A stretch of DNA of 12,414 bases, from NCBI GenBank assembly GCA_003650975.1, contig QMSU01000012.1:1-12414 (forward strand). Direction: 5' to 3'. Below are positions 1 to 8,162 of the stretch, one piece after another (position 1 is the stretch's first letter; each line of letters starts with the position of its first letter). A model generated the notes under the pieces. That model ran no database searches and was not told the origin of the DNA. It saw only the letters and a program-made list of their open reading frames with translations. This stretch comes from Thermoplasmata archaeon (GTDB lineage: Archaea; Thermoplasmatota; E2; UBA202; JdFR-43). The translations under genes were made by a program, and so were the position numbers.

Positions 1-295
1 GGAGCTTTCCACCGGCGCCTATGGCATACTCGAACCGAAGGATGCATTTCTGAGAATACGGGATGTGGAGGAGGCGGAGATGGTGATTGTGCCCGGCATT
101 GCATTCGATGAATATGGAAACAGGATAGGGTATGGCGGGGGATACTACGATTCGCTTCTTGCGCGTGCGGATTCCCTCAAAGTTGCACTTGCCTATGACT
201 TCCAGGTGCTGGAACACCGCATACCGGACGAACCGCATGACGTGCGCATGGATATGATACTCACCGATAAACGGGTCATTCACACGCATGAGTAG
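1..295 (+). CDS. 5-formyltetrahydrofolate cyclo-ligase family protein, C-terminal part (5' end outside window)
   Basis: The open frame enters from the left edge (first full codon at position 2) and gives 97 residues before TAG at 293-295. The GTG at 65 is internal, because the family motif YGILEP is already encoded upstream of it. Visible family motifs, in order, are YGILEP, VPGIAFDEYGNRIGYGGGYYD (phosphate/ATP-loop region), the AYDFQ block, and the PDEPHDVRMD...ILT tail. Characterised members convert 5-formyl-THF to 5,10-methenyl-THF with ATP in the cytosol. About half of a usual 180-200 residue protein is present. In archaea, which often use other C1 carriers, the COG0212 family may have a different substrate, so the reaction is inferred from family only. 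The next gene is 56 bp downstream with its own TATA-like box, so this is probably the end of a separate transcript. Confidence 0.9.
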   Translation, partial: ELSTGAYGILEPKDAFLRIRDVEEAEMVIVPGIAFDEYGNRIGYGGGYYDSLLARADSLKVALAYDFQVLEHRIPDEPHDVRMDMILTDKRVIHTHE

Positions 296-317
296 CCATC
301 ACATTCACAAAATCGTA

Positions 318-328
318 ATTTTATTATA
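318..328 (+). promoter_or_regulatory. TATA-like box upstream of the DUF373-M50 unit
   Basis: ATTTTATTATA stands out as AT-rich in an otherwise mixed 56-bp gap. Its centre is about 29 nt before the ATG at 352. Archaeal TATA boxes centre about 26 nt before the transcription start, which would leave a leader of only a few nucleotides. A GAGGAT at 335-340 could serve as a weak ribosome binding site if transcription starts further upstream. Confidence 0.5.
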
Positions 329-351
329 GGACGTGAGGATGTTAATCGTCC

Positions 352-1434
352 ATGAAAACCTTGGTTCTGTGTGTTGATAGGGATAATGACTTCGGCAGGA
401 AGGTGGGGTACGGCTCCCCCATCGTGGGAAGAGAGGAAAATTTAAAGGCGGCGCAGTCCCTGGCTCTGGCAGACCCCGAGGATTCGGATACCAACTGCCT
501 GTTCGCCGCCATTGCCACCTATGATCAGCTGGATGACGCAGAAATTGTGACCCTGTGCGGAGACATACATGTGGGCATGGAATCGGATATGAAAATTGCC
601 TCGCAACTTGATGAGATACTGGCAGAGATAAAACCGGACCGTGTGGTGCTGGTCACCGACGGAGCTGAGGATGAGTACATCATTCCCATCATAGAATCAA
701 GAATAAAGATAGATACCGTAAAACGGGTGGTGGTGAAGCAGAGCCAGACACTGGAGGGAACGTATTACATCATAAAACGGCTCATGGACGATGAAAAACT
801 CCAGAGAAGGTTCCTGCTACCGGTGGCAATTATTCTGCTCATATGGGGGATTTCTGCAGTATTTGGGTCAATGTCCCTCGGTATCTCGTCCATATTCATT
901 GTCCTCGGTTTGTATCTTTTGGTGCGGGTATTCCATCTGGAAGCGCCGATTTCAGAAATTGGAAGGGAGGTGGCAACCGGGCTGAAAACAGGTAAGATGA
1001 CCATTTTTTCCTCCGTGCTTGCCGCCTTTATCGTAATAATCTCCTTTGTGTTTGCAGTGCGTGTGCTCAGCGGAAAGGAAGTGGCGGCAGCCGAATATGC
1101 CATACGGTTTGTCAACGAAATTCTGTGGTATGTCATCGCCGCCGTGCTCCTCATCGCCCTGGGAAGATTCATCGATGCCTACTTCAAGGAGAAAAAGGTG
1201 CTGTGGAGCTACACCATTCTCCCGTTCACACTCATTGCGTTCGGCCTCATCCTCTCGGCATCGCTCACCATTCTGGTGGAGATAACCCGTCAGACCTCAC
1301 TGCATTCAATACTGAACGAATATGTCATTTCCATACCGTTTCTTGCCCGCATTACCGGGGGGCTGCTCATCGCATTTATCGGGAGTGTACTGTACCACAT
1401 TGTGGAGGACATATATAAGGAGGAAACCACATGA
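352..1434 (+). CDS. DUF373 family integral membrane protein
   Basis: This 360-residue protein matches the archaeal DUF373 (COG2237) family, whose function is not known. The N-terminal half (about 1-150) is soluble alpha/beta. It starts with the family-typical LVLCVDRDND motif, followed by GR(E/K)-N, a DPEDSDTN stretch (41-48), GDIHVG (70-75), and VVLVTDGAEDE (98-108), which resembles an acidic loop of a Rossmann-like fold. The C-terminal half has about six hydrophobic segments, near residues 155-172, 178-194, 217-237, 256-275, 284-308 and 327-349. It ends in a short acidic tail. Its stop codon overlaps the start of the M50 protease gene (ATGA), so the two are almost certainly cotranscribed and translationally coupled. 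No enzymatic role should be assigned from sequence alone. Confidence 0.9.
   Translation: MKTLVLCVDRDNDFGRKVGYGSPIVGREENLKAAQSLALADPEDSDTNCLFAAIATYDQLDDAEIVTLCGDIHVGMESDMKIASQLDEILAEIKPDRVVLVTDGAEDEYIIPIIESRIKIDTVKRVVVKQSQTLEGTYYIIKRLMDDEKLQRRFLLPVAIILLIWGISAVFGSMSLGISSIFIVLGLYLLVRVFHLEAPISEIGREVATGLKTGKMTIFSSVLAAFIVIISFVFAVRVLSGKEVAAAEYAIRFVNEILWYVIAAVLLIALGRFIDAYFKEKKVLWSYTILPFTLIAFGLILSASLTILVEITRQTSLHSILNEYVISIPFLARITGGLLIAFIGSVLYHIVEDIYKEETT
1417..1424 (+). promoter_or_regulatory. Shine-Dalgarno site for the M50 protease gene
   Basis: AAGGAGGA lies inside the last codons of the DUF373 gene and ends 6 nt before the ATG at 1431. The strong match to the 16S rRNA 3' end fixes that start and supports coupled translation across the ATGA overlap. 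Confidence 0.8.
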
Positions 1435-2924
1435 TAGAACTGCTCATTGCGCTTTTTGCACTGTGGATTATTGTGCTGTATATCGCCAAAAAGAAGGGAA
1501 AGGATCGCGGGCTTGATGTGATGGGCCCCCTGCTCATGTGGAAAACCGAGAAGGGCAAAAAAACCATAGAGTACATTGCAAAGAGAAGGGCGTGGAAGCG
1601 GTACGGCGACATCTCCATCATCCTGTGCATCGTGGCAATGGTGTTCACCACCGCCCTTATCATATTCAATGTGATTGTCTCCTTCCAGATACCCCCTCAG
1701 AACGCACCATCCCCCAGGCTCATAATCGGCCTTCCTGGAATAAATCCGGTGATTCCCGTGGGATACGGCATACTGGCGCTCCTTGTGGCCATCGTGGTCC
1801 ACGAGTTCTCCCATGGTATTCTGGCGCGGGCAGGAGGCATAAAAATAAACACGCTCGGGCTGCTATTTTTAATTGTTCCCATAGGTGCTTTCGTGGAACC
1901 CGATGAGGACGAGTTGAAGAGCACAAGCAGGCTGAAACGAAGCAGGGTGTTTGCCGCAGGTCCCTCCACCAATATCATCCTCGCCTTCGTATGCCTTCTC
2001 ATTCTTGCCTTTGCAATGGCCCCCGCCATCACGTCGGCAGCGGATGGAGTGGTCATGGGAACCGATGCATACGGCATTGATAAATGGAGTGTCATAAGCA
2101 AAATAGACGACACCCCCGTACACACACGGGAGGATATGCTGAATATCACCGCCACGCTCCAGGCGGGAACCTTCCACAACGTTACCTTTCTTTACCACGG
2201 CACTGTAAAGGAAACTCGATTTTTTTACGGGCTGTATGTGGAGAACGTGGTGAAGGGCATGCCGGCGGAAAGGGTGCTGGAAGAGGATGATATCATCTAC
2301 AAAGCGGTGTATCGTTCGAACACCTCGTTTCTTGAAACAAACGATGATTTCATTGCATTTATGAATGCAACACATGCGGGCGACGAGCTGACACTGTACT
2401 ATTACCGCAATGGCACCTTCAGCAATGCATCCCTTGTGCTCGCGGATAAATACGAGTACACCGACAATGAAAAGGATGCAGGAAAGGGTTTTCTCGGGAT
2501 CGGCGCATATGGCATCTCCGACATGGTGATGGATACCGATTTTATTCCGAACATATACCATCCATTCAGGGGACGTTTTCTCCAGTATCTCACGCTGCCG
2601 TTCATTGGCATGTCACCGCTTCCCGCAGAACTGGAATCCATCTACACCCCTTCGCATGCCTTCTGGATACTCTACAATATTCTCTACTGGATTTTCTGGC
2701 TCAACTTTGCGGTGGGCACCTTCAATGCACTCCCCGCCATCCCGCTTGACGGAGGATACATATTCCACGACGGAATCAACTATATGCTCTCCAAGCGCGG
2801 CAGAAAAAAGGAGAAGACCGAAAAACTCTCTTCAATGGTCTCGACGGCCCTCTCGATACTCGTTTTATTATCCCTGGTTTCAATTATTCTTGTACCGCGG
2901 CTGAGGGGTTTTATCTCTTTCTGA
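1431..2924 (+). CDS. Site-2-protease-like M50 membrane zinc metalloprotease with PDZ-like insert
   Basis: This 497-residue polytopic protein has the S2P signature HEFSHG (H124, E125, H128: two zinc ligands and the catalytic Glu). A matching NALPAIPLDGG motif carries the third ligand, D440. Other marks are an N-terminal membrane segment (about 2-19), segments near 60-85 and 110-132, an AAGPSTN motif (175-181) opening a segment to about 200, and further segments near 408-430 and 467-488. Between the two catalytic motifs lies an insert (about 203-400) that looks like two tandem PDZ-like units, near 205-265 and 266-340. All six sequons noted (N238, N250, N297, N312, N327, N332) are in it, which suggests an outside location. 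Family members cut transmembrane helices, often releasing signalling fragments; the substrate here is unknown. The gene overlaps DUF373 at its start and the convergent CARDB gene at its end. Confidence 0.92.
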   Translation: MIELLIALFALWIIVLYIAKKKGKDRGLDVMGPLLMWKTEKGKKTIEYIAKRRAWKRYGDISIILCIVAMVFTTALIIFNVIVSFQIPPQNAPSPRLIIGLPGINPVIPVGYGILALLVAIVVHEFSHGILARAGGIKINTLGLLFLIVPIGAFVEPDEDELKSTSRLKRSRVFAAGPSTNIILAFVCLLILAFAMAPAITSAADGVVMGTDAYGIDKWSVISKIDDTPVHTREDMLNITATLQAGTFHNVTFLYHGTVKETRFFYGLYVENVVKGMPAERVLEEDDIIYKAVYRSNTSFLETNDDFIAFMNATHAGDELTLYYYRNGTFSNASLVLADKYEYTDNEKDAGKGFLGIGAYGISDMVMDTDFIPNIYHPFRGRFLQYLTLPFIGMSPLPAELESIYTPSHAFWILYNILYWIFWLNFAVGTFNALPAIPLDGGYIFHDGINYMLSKRGRKKEKTEKLSSMVSTALSILVLLSLVSIILVPRLRGFISF

Positions 2925-5900
2925 CAGCGATAAACCCTATGCATACCAGAATAAAGAGTGCCAGCGGGGGTAATATCCATACCGTCTCGGTGGGTTCTTC
3001 CTCCGGTTGTTCCTCATAAACTCTCAGTTCCTTTGCGGCCTCGTTATAGTAATAATCTGCTCTTCCATCGCCATCCGCATCAAACAGCACATCCTCCTGC
3101 CCGTCACCATCCACGTCCTTTTCTGTGACTGTTCTAATCTCGTCATCATCCCTGTCCCAGTACCGGTAGGTATGGTTGCCTGCCACCCACAGGAGATAGC
3201 CTTCCTCACCCCCCACACTCACGTTTATGACATCGCTTTCATTCCTGGGGTCGGATCCCGCCGAAAGTTCCACCGTATCGGGCACGCCGTCCATATCATA
3301 ATCCGATGGCACCTCAAAGGAGTGGGTTGCTGAACGATTATGATTTGCATTTGCCGAGGCATCCACCACGTCGATATAGTAGGAGAAAGTGCCGGGAGTA
3401 TCGCACTCCTTTTCATAGTAATAGATATGATTTTCTCCCCCATCCATTTCATGCGTCTCTTCGGTGGTCCCATCACTGATGATCACCACCGCCCTTTCTA
3501 TGCCGCTCTCATCCTCTATGTATGCGGAGATGTTGACCGTACCGGATACCACCTGCTTTGCCTCCGGTGGGTCAATGGAAACTGCCTTTATCACCGGCGG
3601 GTCTGTCTCGATTCCCTCATACACGACCCTGAAGGATGCTTCCTCGGTTTCCGCCATGTTCTGGAGCACCGATGTATCCCATGCCTGGATGACCACCGTA
3701 TAATATCCCACCTTGCTGGATGAGATGGTGGCATAGTATATGTCAGTGGTGCCGACCCGTCTCATGGTGTGCTCTGTCTCCTGGGTGCCATTGGAAACGG
3801 TGACCGTCGCCCTTTCGATGGTGGTGTTTTCATCGGAAATGGTTGCGGAAATGTTGACAATCTGTCCCATCACCTGAATCTCCGGTTCAATGCGCACGCT
3901 TTCTATCACCGGAGGGGTGAAATCCATGCCGCCTCCCACTCTGATATCCTTGATGACCACATTGTTTCCCGTATTTATCTCATCGTCACAGCTCACCTCG
4001 ACCTTTATGTGGTATGTTCCGTTATCTGCCATCCACGTGTGCACCACCCTTGCCTTGCTCTTGCCCTCAATGAATTTTTCGATGCCCCCATCACCTATGA
4101 GTACGAACTTGTCTTCATCGACCCCTCTCTTGTATATTTTTATCCTTGCAGAGGCATTTGCATAACCGATATTATGAACGATAATGGAGATGTTGATGGT
4201 TTCATTCTGCTGTGGATGGCCCGGCACGAAGAGCACGTCCTCCATGTCTATTTTCACATCGGGTCTTGGCTCCACATTTACCTCTGATGCGTACCAGTTA
4301 TCCTTCATCTCCCACTCGGCAATCTCTCCGTTTTCATTGACCCTGGCTATTATCTTCCAGTTCCCTTCATCCCCCTCTTTTCCATAGAGTGCCGTCCACT
4401 GGAATGTCACCGTCTTTACCTCATCAACGGCAAGTCCCGCCACCGATTGCCTCATTTTGATATAGTCTCCGTCTTCCTGATAGATGGCCAGTGTGATGTT
4501 TATGGGGGTGTCCTCTCCAATCGCCTTGGGACCGTGATTTTTCACCTGCACGGTGAAGATGCCTGTTTCCCCTTCCTTCAATGATGCGGGCACCTCGACG
4601 TTATACACATCAAGATTTGCAGCGGCATCCACATTTATCTGGATGCTCTTTTCCACCCGGTAATCAGAGCCGTCCGCAAGTATCACGTCCACCCGCCACT
4701 TTCCTGTTTTTGTGCCGCCCACAAAGGTATAGAAATCCTCTATGTGCCATTTCGTGCGGTCGGTGGCATTTTCAGGCATGAAAGAGTATCCGAGATCATC
4801 GATGTAGACGGTGCTCTCGGTGCTCTCCTCATCGGCAATGAGGCGCATCTCGATGGCGGTTATCTTTCCGCCACCCTGCCTCCAGTTGTGGAGTGTGCCT
4901 GCCGGAATATCATACCGGTGCCACTGGTTATCATTCTGGAGTATGGAGAGAGGTATGGTGTAGAATTTCGGGGTGGAGCCCACGGTGAGAATGGTGTAAT
5001 TCAGCACCGCAGATGAGGAAAATCTCTCTATGTTGTACCAGAAATACAGCTCTGGCAGTTCTGCGAGGGTGATACCGTGGGTGATGTTCTGTCTGAATCC
5101 TGCCACTGCTCCCTTTGCCACATCCTCATTCTGGAATTCCCAGGTCCCCAGGTAGTTGCTCATACGCAATTCCACCGCCCTGTTTCCACCGTGATGGAGG
5201 GTTTCCTGGATGCGGGAGGAAGTTGTCTTCTCGTCATTGGCAAACAGATAGGTATATCCCTCCTCTTCAAAACTCGGGTCGGGAAGCGGCATCGATGCCT
5301 TTATCAACTCTGACTTCGGCGAGTACAGTTTAGCCATGACTTCCTTGGGATAGGCAATACTCTCCACATCAATGCGCTCTATGGTATCCTTTCCCTCCGC
5401 TCCAGAGACATAGGTGGTGTCGAGCCCCGATGCATCGCCCCACCATCCCCTGGAGGAGTTGACAAACATCTCGGTGGTGATGGGCGCCGTTTCTATCCAG
5501 GATGGATCAATATATACAGATATTTCCTGCTGCTCGGTGGTGACGGATGCTGTGGTCACCTCCACCTTGAATGAGATGGTAACAGTACCCTTTGATTTCA
5601 GATAGGAGGTGATATTTTCCTGGATGATGAGCCAGCCGCCGGTGGAGTATCCCGTTTCAATGGCCGTTCCATCGACAAGAATCTGCCACTGGAAGCTCTC
5701 AACGTCGGATACCGCAAATACCTTCCCGTGGAGAATATAGTACCCTTCCCCTTCATCGGGGACCTTGACATCCTGCCGTATTTTTACATAGCCCGGGGAC
5801 CATATATATCCCCCTATACCGAACAATCCCTTTGCGGATATGCCATAGCATGTGTCTTCCTCAACGGGGTCGTCAACATAGCCGGATTCCCATTTTATGG

Positions 5901-6807
5901 CCCCTTCAGTGATGTTTTTCCACTGCGTGGAGGTGGTATCCTCAAATTCCGCATTTTTTATTCCTGAGTGAATACGGGCAAACTCTCCCCTTTTATGCCC
6001 GTTTTCCACCGTATCCCAGTAAATGTAATAGTATCTCCGCTCGTGGGGGTTCACGTTGCCCTCCATCACCCACATCACGGTGACATTGGCATTTTCCAGT
6101 GCATCATAATCATTGTTCAGTATGATTTCCCTGCCCACGTTTTTTACCGGTACCCATGTGCCGTTGTGCAGCTCATATTCCACCACCCTCACGGAATCGG
6201 GGTAGAATGTCCGTTTTGAAAAGCTTCCCGCCTGATAGTAGGAAAGGATATCCATGAGTTCGGTGAAGTTTATGGTACAGTATACCATTTTGTTGGCAAA
6301 GGCATAGTCCTCCCGCTCCCCCACCATGGAGGCTGTGAGCGGCACCCGGTAGTGCCAGGTGCTGTCCCACCATGTGGCATTTTCCGCAGCGGGCGGGAAG
6401 GGAGGGTATATGGGCTTCTGGACGGTAACTTCAACGCTTACAAAGTTATTGTCCTCGTTATCCTCATCTATCTTTCCATCAGGATCGGCAAAGATGAAAA
6501 GTGTATGTTCTCCTTCCTCGGCAAACCAGTACAGTGTGACCTCTTCCTCGCTTCCTTCATCCAGTACGTCGATTTCGATCTCGTCCACCGCTGCTGTTCT
6601 GTTGTCCACAAACAGTGCTACGCCCACATTGTGCGCTCCTGCACCGAGATTTCCCACCGTGACCTTCACCTTCACCTGGTCTCCTGCGTATATGTCCGCG
6701 GGGGAAACATCAGTGTCGGCAATGTATATGTCTGGCTTCGCCTGTGCATGGATGGAAGGAATAACGAGCAACACCGCAACAAACAATATCGTGACCCTCA
6801 ATTTCAC
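2911..6807 (-). CDS. Large membrane-anchored surface protein: CARDB, DUF2341, Ig-like and TSP3-like regions
   Basis: This 1298-residue exported protein starts at GTG with a signal peptide (about 1-23). A CARDB domain follows (about 25-130; pattern NLGAGAHNVGVALFVD, ending DEDNEDNN). Next is a DUF2341-like region (about 145-270; WWDSTWHYRVPL ... YYYIYWD). Residues 290-720 form a long beta-rich stretch that I cannot name confidently; it resembles carbohydrate-binding-type sandwiches. Two further CARDB-like domains follow (about 730-847 and 848-957), then two similar Ig-like repeats (about 964-1062 and 1069-1165). Acidic, calcium-binding TSP3-like motifs (DYDMDGVPD; DVDGDGQED; DADGDGRAD) come next, then a C-terminal helix (about 1276-1294) followed by RKR. 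About two dozen sequons are scattered along it. This is a stalk-like envelope protein, an adhesin or S-layer-associated protein by inference; no catalytic residues are evident. Start codon and signal peptide agree with a TATA box 25 nt upstream. Confidence 0.87.
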   Translation of the reverse strand: MKLRVTILFVAVLLVIPSIHAQAKPDIYIADTDVSPADIYAGDQVKVKVTVGNLGAGAHNVGVALFVDNRTAAVDEIEIDVLDEGSEEEVTLYWFAEEGEHTLFIFADPDGKIDEDNEDNNFVSVEVTVQKPIYPPFPPAAENATWWDSTWHYRVPLTASMVGEREDYAFANKMVYCTINFTELMDILSYYQAGSFSKRTFYPDSVRVVEYELHNGTWVPVKNVGREIILNNDYDALENANVTVMWVMEGNVNPHERRYYYIYWDTVENGHKRGEFARIHSGIKNAEFEDTTSTQWKNITEGAIKWESGYVDDPVEEDTCYGISAKGLFGIGGYIWSPGYVKIRQDVKVPDEGEGYYILHGKVFAVSDVESFQWQILVDGTAIETGYSTGGWLIIQENITSYLKSKGTVTISFKVEVTTASVTTEQQEISVYIDPSWIETAPITTEMFVNSSRGWWGDASGLDTTYVSGAEGKDTIERIDVESIAYPKEVMAKLYSPKSELIKASMPLPDPSFEEEGYTYLFANDEKTTSSRIQETLHHGGNRAVELRMSNYLGTWEFQNEDVAKGAVAGFRQNITHGITLAELPELYFWYNIERFSSSAVLNYTILTVGSTPKFYTIPLSILQNDNQWHRYDIPAGTLHNWRQGGGKITAIEMRLIADEESTESTVYIDDLGYSFMPENATDRTKWHIEDFYTFVGGTKTGKWRVDVILADGSDYRVEKSIQINVDAAANLDVYNVEVPASLKEGETGIFTVQVKNHGPKAIGEDTPINITLAIYQEDGDYIKMRQSVAGLAVDEVKTVTFQWTALYGKEGDEGNWKIIARVNENGEIAEWEMKDNWYASEVNVEPRPDVKIDMEDVLFVPGHPQQNETINISIIVHNIGYANASARIKIYKRGVDEDKFVLIGDGGIEKFIEGKSKARVVHTWMADNGTYHIKVEVSCDDEINTGNNVVIKDIRVGGGMDFTPPVIESVRIEPEIQVMGQIVNISATISDENTTIERATVTVSNGTQETEHTMRRVGTTDIYYATISSSKVGYYTVVIQAWDTSVLQNMAETEEASFRVVYEGIETDPPVIKAVSIDPPEAKQVVSGTVNISAYIEDESGIERAVVIISDGTTEETHEMDGGENHIYYYEKECDTPGTFSYYIDVVDASANANHNRSATHSFEVPSDYDMDGVPDTVELSAGSDPRNESDVINVSVGGEEGYLLWVAGNHTYRYWDRDDDEIRTVTEKDVDGDGQEDVLFDADGDGRADYYYNEAAKELRVYEEQPEEEPTETVWILPPLALFILVCIGFIAVRKR

Positions 6808-6828
6808 ACCCCTTTAATTGCAATTTGG

Positions 6829-6836
6829 TTATATAA
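6829..6836 (-). promoter_or_regulatory. TATA box of the 1298-residue surface protein gene
   Basis: TTATATAA is centred about 25 nt before the GTG at 6807, the spacing expected for a leaderless message. It sits directly after the TAA of the M28 peptidase gene (6838-6840), so the surface protein can be expressed independently even though the two genes are only 30 bp apart and codirectional. A GGGGT just before the start is a possible but poor ribosome site. Confidence 0.65.
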
Positions 6837-6837
6837 T

Positions 6838-8049
6838 TTATGGTGTGTAGGGGATGAGTGCGAGTATGTCCATCTCATCCTCCGCCATTTCCTCTCCATA
6901 TGCATGTGTCCTTATATAATGTTTTCCGAGAACCACCGCATTCACCTTCCATTCATAGGGAGGATCATAGTCCCACTTCCACATTCGCTCATCCACGGCA
7001 AATATCACCTTTTCAACCGCGCCCTCCGTTTCGGCAACCACCGTCACCCTTCCTACGACAATGGTGGCTCCCCTCAATCCCAGATACCATGTCTTACAGG
7101 TAAGGGGCATTATTGGATGGTCCATCACATAGAGATACCCTTCACGCGGCTCCTGTATCTCCACATAGGTGTGCACCGGCCTGTTTGCCATCTCCGCCAG
7201 CACTGCGGCAAAAAGTCGTGCCACCTTCGTATGGTAGGTGAAATTGATTTTGTCTATGCTGTCATTGGCCGAATGTCCATAGGGGTAACCATCATAATGA
7301 GCGCTGAATACCGCATCATATCCGTAATCTATGTATGCCTGATGGTCGCTTCCCGGATAATTGGGCACCCGCTCGATATCCAGCCCGATGAGGTGGTGGT
7401 AGGTGGTGCTCACATCAATGCAGAAATCGGTCAGTTTTTCCCCGCGCTCCGTTTCAAAGAAACGTATCATATTGCCGCCCACCGGAGATTCGGCGTACCC
7501 TACCATATCGAGATTGAAAACGGCCATGATTTTCTCTCCGTTCGCATATGCCTCCCGTGCATGATTGTAACTGCCATACGTACCCACTTCCTCGCCGGTG
7601 TACACGATGAACTGTATGGTGTGCATAAATTCATACCGGCTCAGAACCTCGGCAACCGCCAGCACGGCAGCAACACCCGAGCCATTGTCATCGGCCCCTG
7701 GCGACGTTTCCACCGTGTCTGCATGCGCGCCCACTATTATCACATGGTCGTCGTCACCGGGAAGGGTTGCCACCACATCCCTGTCCCTGAACCCTCCCGT
7801 TTCCCACTCCAGATATGAAACGTTCAGATCCATGGATTCAAACTGCTCAAAAATCCATTCTTCCGCCTGATAGCATGCATCCGTTCCGGTGTACCGGACT
7901 CCGAAGCTCACCAGTGAGGCAAGATAATATTCAAGCATCTCCTCATTGACCTGGGCGATGATTGATTCGGTAATGTTGGTATCGCTGTGCACCACCGGAA
8001 GAAATGACACCATGAGCATGCCTGCGGCAATTACGGATATCAGTTTCAT
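6838..8049 (-). CDS. Secreted M28 family zinc aminopeptidase-like protein with C-terminal Ig-like module
   Basis: From the ATG at 8049 this is a 403-residue protein with a signal peptide (about 1-22). The M28 co-catalytic dizinc set is complete: H109 (GAHAD), D121 (GADDNGSG), E153/E154 (TGEEVG, catalytic base and ligand), D181 (NLDMVGY) and H259 (YGHSANDS, followed by the usual Asp). The peptidase domain runs to about residue 290. The C-terminal 100 residues form an Ig-like module (from EPREGYLYV) similar to the end of the PKD protein at 10165-11568. The family removes N-terminal residues from peptides; an extracellular role in peptide scavenging is an inference. I prefer 8049 over the longer GTG frame at 8091 because the signal peptide begins there and a TATA box lies 24 nt upstream, inside that extension. 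ATG 8055 is a close alternative. Confidence 0.9.
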   Translation of the reverse strand: MKLISVIAAGMLMVSFLPVVHSDTNITESIIAQVNEEMLEYYLASLVSFGVRYTGTDACYQAEEWIFEQFESMDLNVSYLEWETGGFRDRDVVATLPGDDDHVIIVGAHADTVETSPGADDNGSGVAAVLAVAEVLSRYEFMHTIQFIVYTGEEVGTYGSYNHAREAYANGEKIMAVFNLDMVGYAESPVGGNMIRFFETERGEKLTDFCIDVSTTYHHLIGLDIERVPNYPGSDHQAYIDYGYDAVFSAHYDGYPYGHSANDSIDKINFTYHTKVARLFAAVLAEMANRPVHTYVEIQEPREGYLYVMDHPIMPLTCKTWYLGLRGATIVVGRVTVVAETEGAVEKVIFAVDERMWKWDYDPPYEWKVNAVVLGKHYIRTHAYGEEMAEDEMDILALIPYTP

Positions 8050-8070
8050 GGGCATAGAATACAGGAAATG

Positions 8071-8076
8071 TTTATA
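8071..8076 (-). promoter_or_regulatory. TATA box of the M28 peptidase gene
   Basis: The minus strand reads ACTATAAAC here. The TATAAA is centred 24-25 nt before the ATG at 8049, which predicts a leaderless transcript starting at or next to that codon. This helps decide the start. A second AT-rich block lies about 75-100 bp further upstream and could be an alternative promoter. Confidence 0.6.
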
Positions 8077-8088
8077 GTTCTTCTGTTG

Positions 8089-8102
8089 CACCCCTGTGGG
8101 TG
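8089..8102. repeat. Small inverted repeat (5-bp stem, 4-base loop)
   Basis: CACCC-CTGT-GGGTG is a perfect inverted repeat in the gap before the M28 gene, just upstream of its TATA box. It could be a weak hairpin in a longer leader RNA or a small dimeric-protein site. With a 5-bp stem it may also be chance. Confidence 0.3.
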
Positions 8103-8162
8103 TCCATCGGGAAACACCTCATCTGGGAATCATGGCACCATTTAACCACATATAATTTTTGT

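Noticed and set aside
65..67. GTG as the start of the cyclo-ligase gene
   Set aside because: The frame is open to the window edge and encodes the conserved YGILEP motif upstream of it, so the gene is truncated by the window rather than short.
1290..2561. Minus-strand open frames of 174 and 230 codons opposite the DUF373 and M50 genes
   Set aside because: The opposite strand encodes complete catalytic motifs and membrane segments in frame. The antisense products show no domain and no ribosome site.
6352..7818. Long plus-strand open frame of 488 codons running antisense to the M28 and surface-protein genes
   Set aside because: Its product is rich in His, Cys and Ile with no recognisable motif. 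It lies fully opposite two well-supported genes with intact domains, so it is a codon-bias shadow.
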